NCBI GenBank assembly: GCA_046765875.1
Contig: JBKPSJ010000162.1
Span: 1-23,152 of the forward strand
Direction of reading: 5' to 3'
Source of the DNA: DASRHY01 sp046765875
GTDB lineage: Bacteria > Actinomycetota > Actinomycetes > Propionibacteriales > Kribbellaceae
DNA length: 23,152 nt
A program made the translations under genes and the position numbers. Below, piece by piece: positions 1 through 7,016 of this stretch. The notes below the pieces were generated by a model. That model searched no databases and was not told the origin of the DNA. It saw only the letters and a program-made list of their open reading frames with translations. The number at the start of each line of letters is the position of its first letter. Position 1 is the first letter of the stretch.

Positions 1-1401
1 CAGCACATCGTCGACCGGGACCTCGTCGAGCCTGCCCGACGTACCGATCCACACCGAGACGGTCTGCTCCTCGACCGGGTACGGCGAGTACTGCGGCTGG
101 CGCAGCAGCTCGGTGAGCCGCTTGCCGCGCTCCAGCTGCCGGCGCGAGGTGGCGTCGAGATCGGAGGCGAACATCGCGAACGCCTCCATCGCGCGGTACT
201 GCGCGAGGTCTAGCTTCAGCGTGCCGGAGACGTTCTTCATGCCCTTGACCTGCGCGGCACCGCCGACCCGGGACACCGACTGACCGACGTCGATTGCCGG
301 GCGCTGGTTGGCGTTGAACAGGTCGGACTGCAGGAAGATCTGGCCGTCGGTGATCGAGATGACGTTGGTCGGGATGAACGCCGAGATGTCGTTCGCCTTG
401 GTCTCGATGATCGGCAGGCCGGTCATCGAGCCCGCGCCCTTCTCGTCGGACAGCTTCGCGCAGCGCTCGAGCAGCCGGCTGTGCAGGTAGAACACGTCAC
501 CGGGGTACGCCTCGCGGCCCGGCGGCCGCCGCAGCAGCAGCGACATCGCCCGGTACGCCTCGGCCTGCTTGGACAGGTCGTCGAACACGATCAGCACGTG
601 CTTGCCCTGGTACATCCAGTGCTGGCCGATCGCCGAGCCGGTGTACGGCGCGACGTACTTGAAGCCCGCCGGGTCCGAGGCGGGCGCGGCGACGATCGTC
701 GTGTACTGCATCGCCTCGGCCTCGTCCAGCGCCGCCTTCACCGAGGCGATCGTCGAACCCTTCTGGCCGATCGCGACGTAGATGCAGCGGACCTGCTTCT
801 TCGGGTCGCCGGTGTCCCAGAACTCCTTCTGGTTGATGATCGTGTCGATCGCGATCGCGGTCTTGCCGGTCTTGCGGTCGCCGATGATCAGCTGCCGCTG
901 GCCACGGCCGATCGGCGTCATCGCGTCGATCGCCTTGAGGCCGGTCTGCAGCGGCTCGTTGACCTCCTGGCGGTCCATCACGCCGGCCGCCTGCAGTTCC
1001 AGCGCCCGGCGCTCGTCGAGGCCGGTGATCTCGCCCTGCCCGTCGACGGGGTTGCCGAGCGCGTCGACCACGCGGCCCAGGTACCCGTCGCCGACCGGGA
1101 CCGAGAGCACCTGGCCGGTACGGCGTACCGGCTGGCCCTCCTCGATACCGCCGAACTCACCCAGCACCGCGACGCCGATCTCGCGGACGTCCAGGTTCAG
1201 GGCGATGCCGCGTGTGCCGTCCTCGAACTCCAGCAACTCGTTGGTCATCGCCGAGGGCAGTCCCTCGACGTGTGCGATGCCGTCTCCGGCGTCCACGACC
1301 GTGCCGACCTCTTCGCGGGTCGCCTCCTCCGGCTGGTAGTCGGAGACGAACCGCTGCAAGGCGTCCCGGATCTCTTCCGGACGGATGGTGAGTTCCGCCA
1401 T
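1..1401 (-). CDS. atpA: ATP synthase F1 subunit alpha (partial, C-terminus outside window)
   Basis: Non-catalytic nucleotide-binding alpha subunit of the F1 head, which alternates with beta around gamma on the cytoplasmic face of the membrane. The frame is open from the ATG at 1401 to the left edge, giving 467 residues; the family is about 510-550, so only the C-terminal end is missing. The Walker A motif GDRKTGKT is at residues 174-181, and the alpha signatures VGDGYLGRVVDALGNPVDG and AIDAMTPIGRGQRQLIIGD precede it. A purine-rich GGGAAGAG lies just upstream of the ATG. It follows atpH after 58 nt, and atpG, atpD and atpC are expected beyond the left edge. Identification is very secure. Confidence 0.98.
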   Translation of the reverse strand, partial: MAELTIRPEEIRDALQRFVSDYQPEEATREEVGTVVDAGDGIAHVEGLPSAMTNELLEFEDGTRGIALNLDVREIGVAVLGEFGGIEEGQPVRRTGQVLSVPVGDGYLGRVVDALGNPVDGQGEITGLDERRALELQAAGVMDRQEVNEPLQTGLKAIDAMTPIGRGQRQLIIGDRKTGKTAIAIDTIINQKEFWDTGDPKKQVRCIYVAIGQKGSTIASVKAALDEAEAMQYTTIVAAPASDPAGFKYVAPYTGSAIGQHWMYQGKHVLIVFDDLSKQAEAYRAMSLLLRRPPGREAYPGDVFYLHSRLLERCAKLSDEKGAGSMTGLPIIETKANDISAFIPTNVISITDGQIFLQSDLFNANQRPAIDVGQSVSRVGGAAQVKGMKNVSGTLKLDLAQYRAMEAFAMFASDLDATSRRQLERGKRLTELLRQPQYSPYPVEEQTVSVWIGTSGRLDEVPVDDVL

Positions 1402-1459
1402 ATCTCTTCCCTGCTCTCTGCCTTGTCTAGCGCCTGTTTGCTCAGCCTGTGTAGCTAGG

Positions 1460-2266
1460 TCAGCCGGCGATCCGCCGGCGCACGTCTTCCAGTCGGGTGG
1501 CCACGGTGCCGTCGACCACCTCGTCGCCGATCTCGACCCGCACGCCGCCGAAGACGTCGGGGTCGACGATCACGTTGAGGTGGACGGCGCCGCCGTAGCG
1601 CCGGCCGAGCGCCTCGGCGAGCCGCTGCCTGTTCTGCTCGTCCAGCGGCCGCGCCACCCGGACCACGGCGATCAGCCGCTTGCGGCGCGCCGCCGCGAGC
1701 CGGCTGAACTCGTTCAGCGCCGCGATGAACGACCGGTGCCGGCCCGCCACCGCCTGCCGGACCAGCAGCCGGGTCACCTCGGTCGACTTGCCCTCCAACA
1801 AGGTGCCGACCAGGTTGCGCTTGGCCGCCAGCGGCATCCGGTTGGTGAGCGCGTACTGCAGCTCGGAGTCCGACTCGACGATCCGGCCGAACCGGAACAG
1901 CTCGTCCTCGACGTCATCGAGGGTGCCGTCGCCCTCCGCGGCCGCGACCAGGGCCTCGACGCCGGCCCGCTCGAGCGCGTCGCTCAGGTCGCGGCTGCGC
2001 GACCAGCGTGCCGACACCGCGGTCTGCAGGACCTCGAGCGAGAGCGGCTGCACCTTGCCCTCGAACAACTGCGCGGCCAGCGACTTCTTCAGCTCCGTGC
2101 GGGCGCCCGGATCGGTCAACGCCCGCCGCAGCGGCGCGTTCTGGTCCAGCACGCCGACCACGACGAACAGGTCGGTGCCGAGCCCCGGGAGGTCGGCACC
2201 CGAGGACACCGCGTCCTCGACCTGGTCGAGCACCGCGCGCAGAGCGTCGGCCGAGACGCCACGCAT
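1460..2266 (-). CDS. atpH: ATP synthase F1 subunit delta
   Basis: Delta subunit (OSCP homologue), part of the peripheral stalk that links F1 to the b subunits. The product is 268 aa, longer than the ~180 aa of E. coli delta but normal for actinobacteria. The C-terminal half carries the family pattern ending in a region like GGVRVEIGDEVVDGTVATRLEDV. The ATG at 2266 shares one base with the atpF stop (TGATG), so translation is probably coupled. In mycobacteria delta is fused to a b-type subunit; here b and delta are separate proteins, which argues against a mycobacterial source. Confidence 0.95.
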   Translation of the reverse strand: MRGVSADALRAVLDQVEDAVSSGADLPGLGTDLFVVVGVLDQNAPLRRALTDPGARTELKKSLAAQLFEGKVQPLSLEVLQTAVSARWSRSRDLSDALERAGVEALVAAAEGDGTLDDVEDELFRFGRIVESDSELQYALTNRMPLAAKRNLVGTLLEGKSTEVTRLLVRQAVAGRHRSFIAALNEFSRLAAARRKRLIAVVRVARPLDEQNRQRLAEALGRRYGGAVHLNVIVDPDVFGGVRVEIGDEVVDGTVATRLEDVRRRIAG

Positions 2267-2817
2267 CAGTGCGCCTGTCCCGTCGTACCGGCGGCGGCCG
2301 CGTCCTGGGCCTCGACCTCTTCGACGAACCGGTCGACGATGCGCTGCTGGCGCTCGTCGTCGGTCAGCGACTCCCCGACGATCTTGCCCGCCAGGGCCAC
2401 GGCCATCCCGCCCACCTCGCTGCGGAGCTGGGCCAGCACCTGCCGGCGCTCGGCCTCCATCTGGCCGTGCGCGTGCTCGACGATCCGGGCCGCCTCGGCC
2501 TGCGCCTCGGTGCGCATCTCCGCGATGATCGCCGAGCCCTGCTCGCGCGCCTCCTCGCGGATCCGCGCCGCCTCGTGCCGGGCCTCGACGATCTGCGCGC
2601 GGAGGTCCTGCTCAGCCTGCTCGGCGCTCGCCTTCGCCTCTTCGGTGTCCTTGAAAAGCCGCCCGAGGTTCTCCTGGCGATCGGTCATCGCCTTGTTGAC
2701 CACCGGGAGGACGTACTTGGCGAGGATGTACAGGACCAACGCGAAGGCGATCAGTTCGACGAAGAACGTGGCGTTCGGTACGAGGAAGTTGCTCTCGAGT
2801 GGAATCGATGGAGTCAT
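2266..2817 (-). CDS. atpF: ATP synthase Fo subunit b
   Basis: Peripheral stalk subunit b, 183 aa. One N-terminal membrane segment (about residues 16-38, rich in V, L, I, F and A) is followed by a long charged helix (about 42-150) dense in A, E, R and Q, typical of the dimeric right-handed coiled coil of b. The C-terminal part (GKIVGESLTDDERQQRIVDRF) matches the delta-binding end of the family. The gene sits between atpE and atpH in the standard order, 27 nt after atpE and overlapping atpH by one base. Confidence 0.96.
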   Translation of the reverse strand: MTPSIPLESNFLVPNATFFVELIAFALVLYILAKYVLPVVNKAMTDRQENLGRLFKDTEEAKASAEQAEQDLRAQIVEARHEAARIREEAREQGSAIIAEMRTEAQAEAARIVEHAHGQMEAERRQVLAQLRSEVGGMAVALAGKIVGESLTDDERQQRIVDRFVEEVEAQDAAAAGTTGQAH

Positions 2818-2844
2818 CGCTGTGTCCGTTCTGTCGCGTTACTA

Positions 2845-3105
2845 CTAGCCGAGCACGAAGACGAACAACGCCATGAAGGCGAGGTTGATGAAGTACATCG
2901 CCTCCACCAGACCGACGGTCAGGAAGAAGATCGTCATCAACCGGCTCTGCGCCTCGGGCTGGCGGGCGACACCCTGGATGGTCGAGCTACCGACCAGGCC
3001 GTCACCGATGCCAGCGCCGATCGCACCGCCGGCGAGGGCGAGGCCACCACCGACGAACGCACCAGCAGTCTTGACCGCGGCGTCCATGCTTGCTGCGTCT
3101 GCCAT
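2845..3105 (-). CDS. atpE: ATP synthase Fo subunit c
   Basis: Proteolipid c subunit, 86 aa, forming the proton-driven rotor ring. Two hydrophobic helices flank a polar loop with the invariant-type R48-Q49-P50. The first helix has the glycine pattern GGAIGAGIGDGL (about 26-37). The ion-binding carboxylate is E68 in VGLVEAMYF. I chose the ATG at 3105 because it follows a clear AAGGAGAG ribosome site and gives the usual family length; the frame stays open much further upstream, but that extension overlaps atpB and has no family similarity. A-rich triplet repeats lie 45-87 nt before the start and may raise translation, since c is needed in about ten copies per complex. Confidence 0.97.
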   Translation of the reverse strand: MADAASMDAAVKTAGAFVGGGLALAGGAIGAGIGDGLVGSSTIQGVARQPEAQSRLMTIFFLTVGLVEAMYFINLAFMALFVFVLG

Positions 3106-3149
3106 GTCTCTCCTTGGCTGTCTTACGACCGGACGCTCGCCCGGCCTTC

Positions 3150-3192
3150 GTTGTTGCTGTCGGCTGTTGTTGCTCGGTGTTGTTGCTATCGG
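3150..3192 (-). repeat. Three AGCAACAAC repeats ahead of atpE
   Basis: On the transcript strand the nonamer AGCAACAAC occurs three times (3150-3158, 3166-3174, 3179-3187), spaced 13-16 nt apart, in the atpB-atpE gap. This A/C-rich, structure-poor stretch contrasts with the surrounding ~70% GC sequence. Position and composition resemble the translational enhancer known upstream of atpE in E. coli, but a functional role here is inference. Confidence 0.45.
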
Positions 3193-3212
3193 CACCGACC
3201 CGCGGGCGCGGC

Positions 3213-4040
3213 TCAGTGCGTCCCTACTGGCTGGGCTTGTTCCTGGTCCTGGACGGCTTCCTTCGTGGCTTCGGGCTTGGCCTCCGGCCTGGTCGCGTGC
3301 CTGTGCTCGTCCTCGTCGTGGACCTCGCCGGCCATACCGAAGTACAGGATGGTCAGCAGCGCGAAGATGAATGCCTGGATCACGCCGATGAACATGTCGA
3401 ACAGCTTCCAGGCGGCGTTCGGTCCCCACATGATCCACAGCGGCAGCAGGCCGATCAGCGCGATCATGATCCCGCCGGAGAAGATGTTGCCGAACAACCG
3501 CAGCGCGAGCGTGACCGGCTTGACCAGTTCCTCGATCACGTTCAGCGGGAACAGCACCGGGTACGGCTCGAAGTAGTGCTTGGCGTACCCCTTCCAGCCG
3601 CGCCTGCGGACGCTATAGACGTGAACGCCGACGATCACCAGCAGCGCCAGCGCGTAGGTCAGGTTCACGTCGGCCGTCGGCGATACCAGCAGTTCCGGGT
3701 CATGGCCGCTGGGGATCAGCTCCAGCCAGTTCGCGATCAGGATGAAGGTGAACAGCGCGATCGCGAGCTGGACCACGTAACGGTTCACGGCGCCCAGCGA
3801 GCCCTCGACCTGCCGGGTGACCGTCTCGACGATGGTCTCCCAGATGATCTGGATCCTGCTCGGCACGCCGCTGGTCACCTTGCTGCGCATCCACAGGCCG
3901 AGCCCGACCACGACAGCACCGGCGACCAGCGTCGACCAGATCGTGTCGATGTTGAAGGTCAGGCCGCCGATCTCGGCGGTGGTGTGCTCGCCGATCTTGA
4001 TGTCGGTCTCGAGCGGAATCATCAGGGCAGCGGTGTTCAT
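3213..4040 (-). CDS. atpB: ATP synthase Fo subunit a
   Basis: Membrane subunit a, 275 aa, which forms the two proton half-channels against the c ring. The essential arginine is R181 in PVTLALRLFGNIFSGG, and the GVIQAFIFALLTILYFG helix (about 219-235) is the other signature. Five or six hydrophobic segments are visible between residues 35 and 235. After the last helix there is a ~38-residue charged tail (H/D/E, then K/E/Q) facing the cytoplasm that is longer than I expect for the family. The ATG at 4040 overlaps the upstream atpI stop by four bases (ATGA), implying translational coupling. Confidence 0.97.
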   Translation of the reverse strand: MNTAALMIPLETDIKIGEHTTAEIGGLTFNIDTIWSTLVAGAVVVGLGLWMRSKVTSGVPSRIQIIWETIVETVTRQVEGSLGAVNRYVVQLAIALFTFILIANWLELIPSGHDPELLVSPTADVNLTYALALLVIVGVHVYSVRRRGWKGYAKHYFEPYPVLFPLNVIEELVKPVTLALRLFGNIFSGGIMIALIGLLPLWIMWGPNAAWKLFDMFIGVIQAFIFALLTILYFGMAGEVHDEDEHRHATRPEAKPEATKEAVQDQEQAQPVGTH

Positions 4041-4432
4041 GCCTTGCGAAGCTCCTTCAGCACGGGGATCCCGGTCAGCACGACGGTGATCAGGTGGAAG
4101 AACGCGAGGCCGAACAGGGTGGCCGCGCCGTAGGGCCAGAAGACGACGGTGAGCACCATCGCGACCAGCGACAGCGCTAGCAGCCGCGCCACGGAGCTCA
4201 TCGCGTACTCGCGCTTGTTCGGCAGTTCCCCGCTGTCGACCGCCCGAAGCAGCGTGAGCTCGGTGAACAGGCCGTTGAGCAGTCCGAGCAGGATTCCCGC
4301 GGCGGCCAGCAGGCCGACCTGCAAGTGTCCGAGACCGCTCGAGCCGAGGGCTACGAGTACGGCCAGAACGATGGCCAGCACGACCAGCCGGCGCTGCTTA
4401 CGGATCACCTGCATCAGCGAAGGCTTGCCCAT
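4037..4432 (-). CDS. atpI: ATP synthase subunit I-type membrane protein
   Basis: Small membrane protein, 131 aa, with four hydrophobic segments (about 19-36, 41-60, 84-101, 104-122), in the position of atpI ahead of atpB. AtpI-type proteins help assemble the c ring and are not needed for catalysis. The ATG at 4432 is chosen because a strong AGGAGG sits five bases before it; an earlier in-frame ATG at 4462 lacks a good ribosome site. The stop overlaps the atpB start (4037-4040). Sequence conservation is low in this family, so the assignment rests largely on topology and context. Confidence 0.85.
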   Translation of the reverse strand: MGKPSLMQVIRKQRRLVVLAIVLAVLVALGSSGLGHLQVGLLAAAGILLGLLNGLFTELTLLRAVDSGELPNKREYAMSSVARLLALSLVAMVLTVVFWPYGAATLFGLAFFHLITVVLTGIPVLKELRKA

Positions 4433-4494
4433 CGGGTCCTCCTCTCTACCATGCGGAACCATGCGGATCGCGGTACACGGTCACTTCCGGCACC

Positions 4495-4710
4495 TCACTC
4501 GCGGAGGAACGGCCGGATCCGCAACCAGGTGCCCACAACTCCAACAGCTATCCCGACCGCCAGTCCGACCAGGGTCAGCGCCGGGGTGCTGCCCAGCCGG
4601 CTGTCCAGGAACCATCCCAACCCCATGCCGGCGAGCAGGCAAGCTATGTTGTAAGTACCGATGCCCACCAGCGCCCACAGATTGAGGGATGGCTCTTCCT
4701 GATCGTTCAT
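4495..4710 (-). CDS. AtpZ/AtpI-family two-helix membrane protein
   Basis: Predicted 71-aa protein with two membrane helices (about 14-35 and 43-62) and the pattern GxGWFLDSRLGSTPALTLVGLAVGI, typical of the putative F1Fo-ATPase accessory family (AtpZ-like, ATPase gene 1). It is the first gene of the ATP synthase cluster, 62 nt before atpI. The start is uncertain: the ATG at 4710 follows GGGAG at about 11 nt, and an in-frame GTG lies 21 nt further upstream. The ATG falls inside a 10-bp inverted repeat. AtpZ/AtpI pairs have been linked to Mg2+/Ca2+ transport and c-ring assembly; the role here is inferred. Confidence 0.8.
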   Translation of the reverse strand: MNDQEEPSLNLWALVGIGTYNIACLLAGMGLGWFLDSRLGSTPALTLVGLAVGIAVGVVGTWLRIRPFLRE

Positions 4711-4766
4711 CGCGGGACTGGCTCCCGTCACGACTGGCGAGGCACGGTGCACCCGATCCCGCGATG
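4708..4766 (-). promoter_or_regulatory. Inverted repeat covering the AtpZ-like start codon
   Basis: On the transcript strand CATCGCGGGA (from 4766 to 4757) is perfectly complementary to TCCCGCGATG (from 4717 to 4708). The second copy ends exactly with the predicted ATG start codon. The arms are separated by 39 nt. If it folds, the start codon and nearby bases would be paired, which could limit initiation. It may equally mean that translation begins at the upstream GTG. Confidence 0.4.
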
Positions 4767-4871
4767 GACGGGATGGCGCAGACGCTATCACGCCTGAAGT
4801 GGGTGCCGGTCGTCATGTGGCGGCCGTCCTCGGGAAGCAGGGTCACGGGTCGTTGTGGCGATGCTCTCGGT

Positions 4872-4897
4872 GTGCTTGTGAAAAATAGCACAAGCAC
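4872..4897. promoter_or_regulatory. CRP/GlxR- or Rex-like operator ahead of the ATP synthase operon
   Basis: A perfect 9-bp inverted repeat, GTGCTTGTG and CACAAGCAC, surrounds the AT-rich spacer AAAAATAG. Its core TGTGAAAAATAGCACA (4877-4892) matches the CRP/GlxR consensus TGTGA-N6-TCACA at 9 of 10 defined positions. The 18-mer TTGTGAAAAATAGCACAA matches the Rex consensus TTGTGAA-N4-TTCACAA at 12 of 14. It lies 162 nt upstream of the first atp gene and 41 nt after the wecA-like stop. On the transcript strand a weak -10-like TATTTT falls in the spacer, so a bound protein could block a promoter. Seen: the repeat. Inferred: regulator and promoter. Confidence 0.6.
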
Positions 4898-4938
4898 GAT
4901 GGGCAGTGCAAAACGAGAGTCCAGTATGTCGACTGGTC

Positions 4939-6144
4939 CTATACCTTAGTCGGCGCCTCGGGCGACTCGGGGCGGGTCGGCCTGGTCGGCGGCCCCGGGG
5001 TCATGGGTGCCTGGCTGGCCTGTTGCGTCCTCGCGGTCCGGTGCCGCGAGGGCGCCCGCGGCCGGCTGGTCGTCAACAGGATCGCGGTGATCGTGACCGC
5101 CAGCACGAGGGCGACCGTCCACCACGACAGCGACAGCCCGAGCACGACCACGCCGAACCCGATCAGCGCTGTCCACAGATACATCAGCAGTACCGCCCGC
5201 CGGTGCGAATGACCGCGCTCGAGCAGCCGGTGGTGCAGGTGCTTCTTGTCCGCCGCCAGCGGGGACCGGCCGGCCTTGGTGCGGCGTATGTAGGCCATCG
5301 TCAGGTCCAGCGCCGGTATCGCCAGCACGGCCACCGGTAGCACCAGCGGAAGCAGCGTCGGCAGCAGGCTGGATCCACCCGGCTGGTACGGGATCGCGCG
5401 CGAGTCCATCTGACCGGTCAGGCTGATCGTCGACGCGGCCAGCATCAGGCCGATCAGCAGCGCGCCGGAGTCACCCATGAACACCCGGGCCGGATAGAAG
5501 TTGTGCGGCAGGAAGCCCAGGCAGGCGCCGGTCAGCGCGGCGGTGATCAGCGAGGCCGTGGTAGCACGGGACAGGCCCTGCTCGACGTTCAGCAGGTACG
5601 AGTAGCTGAAGAACGCGCCGGCGCCGATCGCCACGACCCCCGCGGCCAGCCCGTCCAGTCCGTCGACGAAGTTCACCGCGTTCATCGAGACCAGCAGGAT
5701 GCCGGCGGTGACCACTGCGGCCTGCGCCGGCGGTGGCGACAGGATGCCGCCGGGGAGCGGTATCCAGTACAGCTGGATGCCCTGTACGACGATCACGCCG
5801 ACAGCGAGCACCTCGCCGGCCAGCTTGGTGATCGGGTCGAGCTCGAGCAGGTCGTCGATCACGCCGACCGCGCAGATCACCAGGCCGCCCAGCAGCACCG
5901 CGCGCGAGTCCAGGCCGACCTGGCGGTCGCTGCCGAGGAACGGCAGATGGTTCGCGACCAGGAACGCCGCGGACAACCCGGCGAGCATCGCGACGCCGCC
6001 GAAGTACGGAATCGGGATGGCGTGCACGTCGCGGTCGCGCACCTTGGCGACGGCGCCGACCTTCATCGCGATCTGGCGGGCCAGTCCGGTCAGCAGGAAG
6101 CTCGTGGCCGCCGCCACGAACATCACCAGCAGATACTCACGCAT
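4939..6144 (-). CDS. wecA: WecA-like undecaprenyl/decaprenyl-phosphate GlcNAc-1-phosphate transferase
   Basis: Polytopic glycosyltransferase of the MraY/WecA family, 401 aa, that transfers a sugar-1-phosphate from a UDP-sugar to a polyprenyl phosphate at the inner membrane face. This is the first step of linker synthesis for arabinogalactan, teichoic acid or other wall polymers. Motifs: D97-D98 (GVIDDLLELD), NFVDGLDG at 158-165, GDSG at 224-227 and the HLHH cluster at 302-305. About ten or eleven membrane helices are visible. A disordered Pro/Arg/Thr-rich tail (about 360-401) is extra. It starts three bases after the sua5 stop, so the two are likely cotranscribed. The conserved position (Rv1302-like) supports WecA rather than MraY. 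Confidence 0.9.
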   Translation of the reverse strand: MREYLLVMFVAAATSFLLTGLARQIAMKVGAVAKVRDRDVHAIPIPYFGGVAMLAGLSAAFLVANHLPFLGSDRQVGLDSRAVLLGGLVICAVGVIDDLLELDPITKLAGEVLAVGVIVVQGIQLYWIPLPGGILSPPPAQAAVVTAGILLVSMNAVNFVDGLDGLAAGVVAIGAGAFFSYSYLLNVEQGLSRATTASLITAALTGACLGFLPHNFYPARVFMGDSGALLIGLMLAASTISLTGQMDSRAIPYQPGGSSLLPTLLPLVLPVAVLAIPALDLTMAYIRRTKAGRSPLAADKKHLHHRLLERGHSHRRAVLLMYLWTALIGFGVVVLGLSLSWWTVALVLAVTITAILLTTSRPRAPSRHRTARTQQASQAPMTPGPPTRPTRPESPEAPTKV

Positions 6145-6147
6145 CGC

Positions 6148-6957
6148 CTACGAGGCCGACTTCCCCGGGTCGCCGTCCTTGCTCTCCACCAGACCGTCCG
6201 GATCGTCAGTGGAGTCAGTGGAGTCAGTGGCACCCGGGGGCTCGTCGAGTGGTGGGCCGTCGGGGGCTTCCGTCTCCTCGGCGGCGTCCGGGGCGTCGGG
6301 ATCCTTGATGTCCGGCGCCACCTCGCGAAGCTGCTCTAACGAAATGGCTCCGAGGCGGACCAGCCGCGGAACGTCGCCGGTGAGGTCGACGATGGTCGAC
6401 GGGAGAGCCGTGGCCGCGTCGGCGGCGACCGATCCGCCGTCGAGATAGACCGCCACCGAGTCGCCCAGCTGGCGCTCCGCGTCGTACACGTCGGTGGCCG
6501 CGGGCTTCCCGCTGATGTTGGCCGAGCTGACCGCGAGCGGCCCGGTCCGGCTGAGCAGCTCGCGGGTCTGCTCGTGATCCGGCACCCGCAGCGCGACCGT
6601 GCCCTTGGTCTCGCCGAGGTCCCACATCAGCGAGGACTGCGCGTGGCAGATCACCGTGAGCGCGCCCGGCCAGAACTTCTCGCACAGCGCCCGGCCGGTC
6701 TCGCCGACCGAGGTGGCCAGCGCGTCGATCGTCTCGACGGCGGAGATCAGCACCGGTGGCGGCATGTCCCGGCCGCGACCCTTGGCGTCCAGCAGCCGTT
6801 GCACCGCGTCCGGCTTGAACGCGTCCGCCGCGATGCCGTACACGGTGTCGGTCGGCAGCACGATCAGCTTGCCGTCGAGGATCGCGTCGACCGCGGCGGA
6901 GTACGCCCCGCCCAGGTCTTCACCGGTAAACAGGAAGCGCTCACTCACGTCACGCAT
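6148..6957 (-). CDS. sua5: L-threonylcarbamoyladenylate synthase
   Basis: YrdC/Sua5 domain enzyme, 269 aa, that makes threonylcarbamoyl-AMP from threonine, bicarbonate and ATP for the t6A37 modification of ANN-decoding tRNAs. Visible motifs: PTDTVYG (35-41), the KGRGRDMPPPVLI segment (59-71), SSANISG (144-150) and STIVDL (187-192). I chose the ATG at 6957 because GAGG lies about nine bases before it; the GTG/ATG options upstream lack a site. The YrdC domain ends near residue 215. The remaining ~54 residues are acidic and low in complexity (D, P, E, S, T), partly encoded by a 9-nt tandem repeat, and are not the Sua5 C-terminal domain. It is divergent from the deaminase gene at 7017. Confidence 0.93.
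   Translation of the reverse strand: MRDVSERFLFTGEDLGGAYSAAVDAILDGKLIVLPTDTVYGIAADAFKPDAVQRLLDAKGRGRDMPPPVLISAVETIDALATSVGETGRALCEKFWPGALTVICHAQSSLMWDLGETKGTVALRVPDHEQTRELLSRTGPLAVSSANISGKPAATDVYDAERQLGDSVAVYLDGGSVAADAATALPSTIVDLTGDVPRLVRLGAISLEQLREVAPDIKDPDAPDAAEETEAPDGPPLDEPPGATDSTDSTDDPDGLVESKDGDPGKSAS
6205..6231 (-). repeat. 9-nt tandem repeat in the sua5 tail
   Basis: Three consecutive copies of GTCAGTGGA/C (plus strand) encode TDSTDSTD in the acidic C-terminal tail. The copies are identical except for the last base, so length variation between strains is likely. Confidence 0.75.
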
Positions 6958-7016
6958 CGTCCCACCTCGGGGTCGCACGACGAAGCAGGCCCCGGCCCGG
7001 GCCTAGGATTCGCGGG

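Noticed and set aside
481..4133. Long plus-strand open frames opposite the atp genes (for example 1385-2848, 2008-3576, 3090-4133)
   Set aside because: They are antisense shadows of well-identified atp genes, with biased Arg/Ala/Pro composition and no family features; high GC leaves antisense frames open.
4872..4897. The inverted repeat before atp as a terminator for wecA
   Set aside because: The T-rich part is in the loop, not after the stem, and the stem is moderate in GC; an operator fits better, although a terminator role is not excluded.
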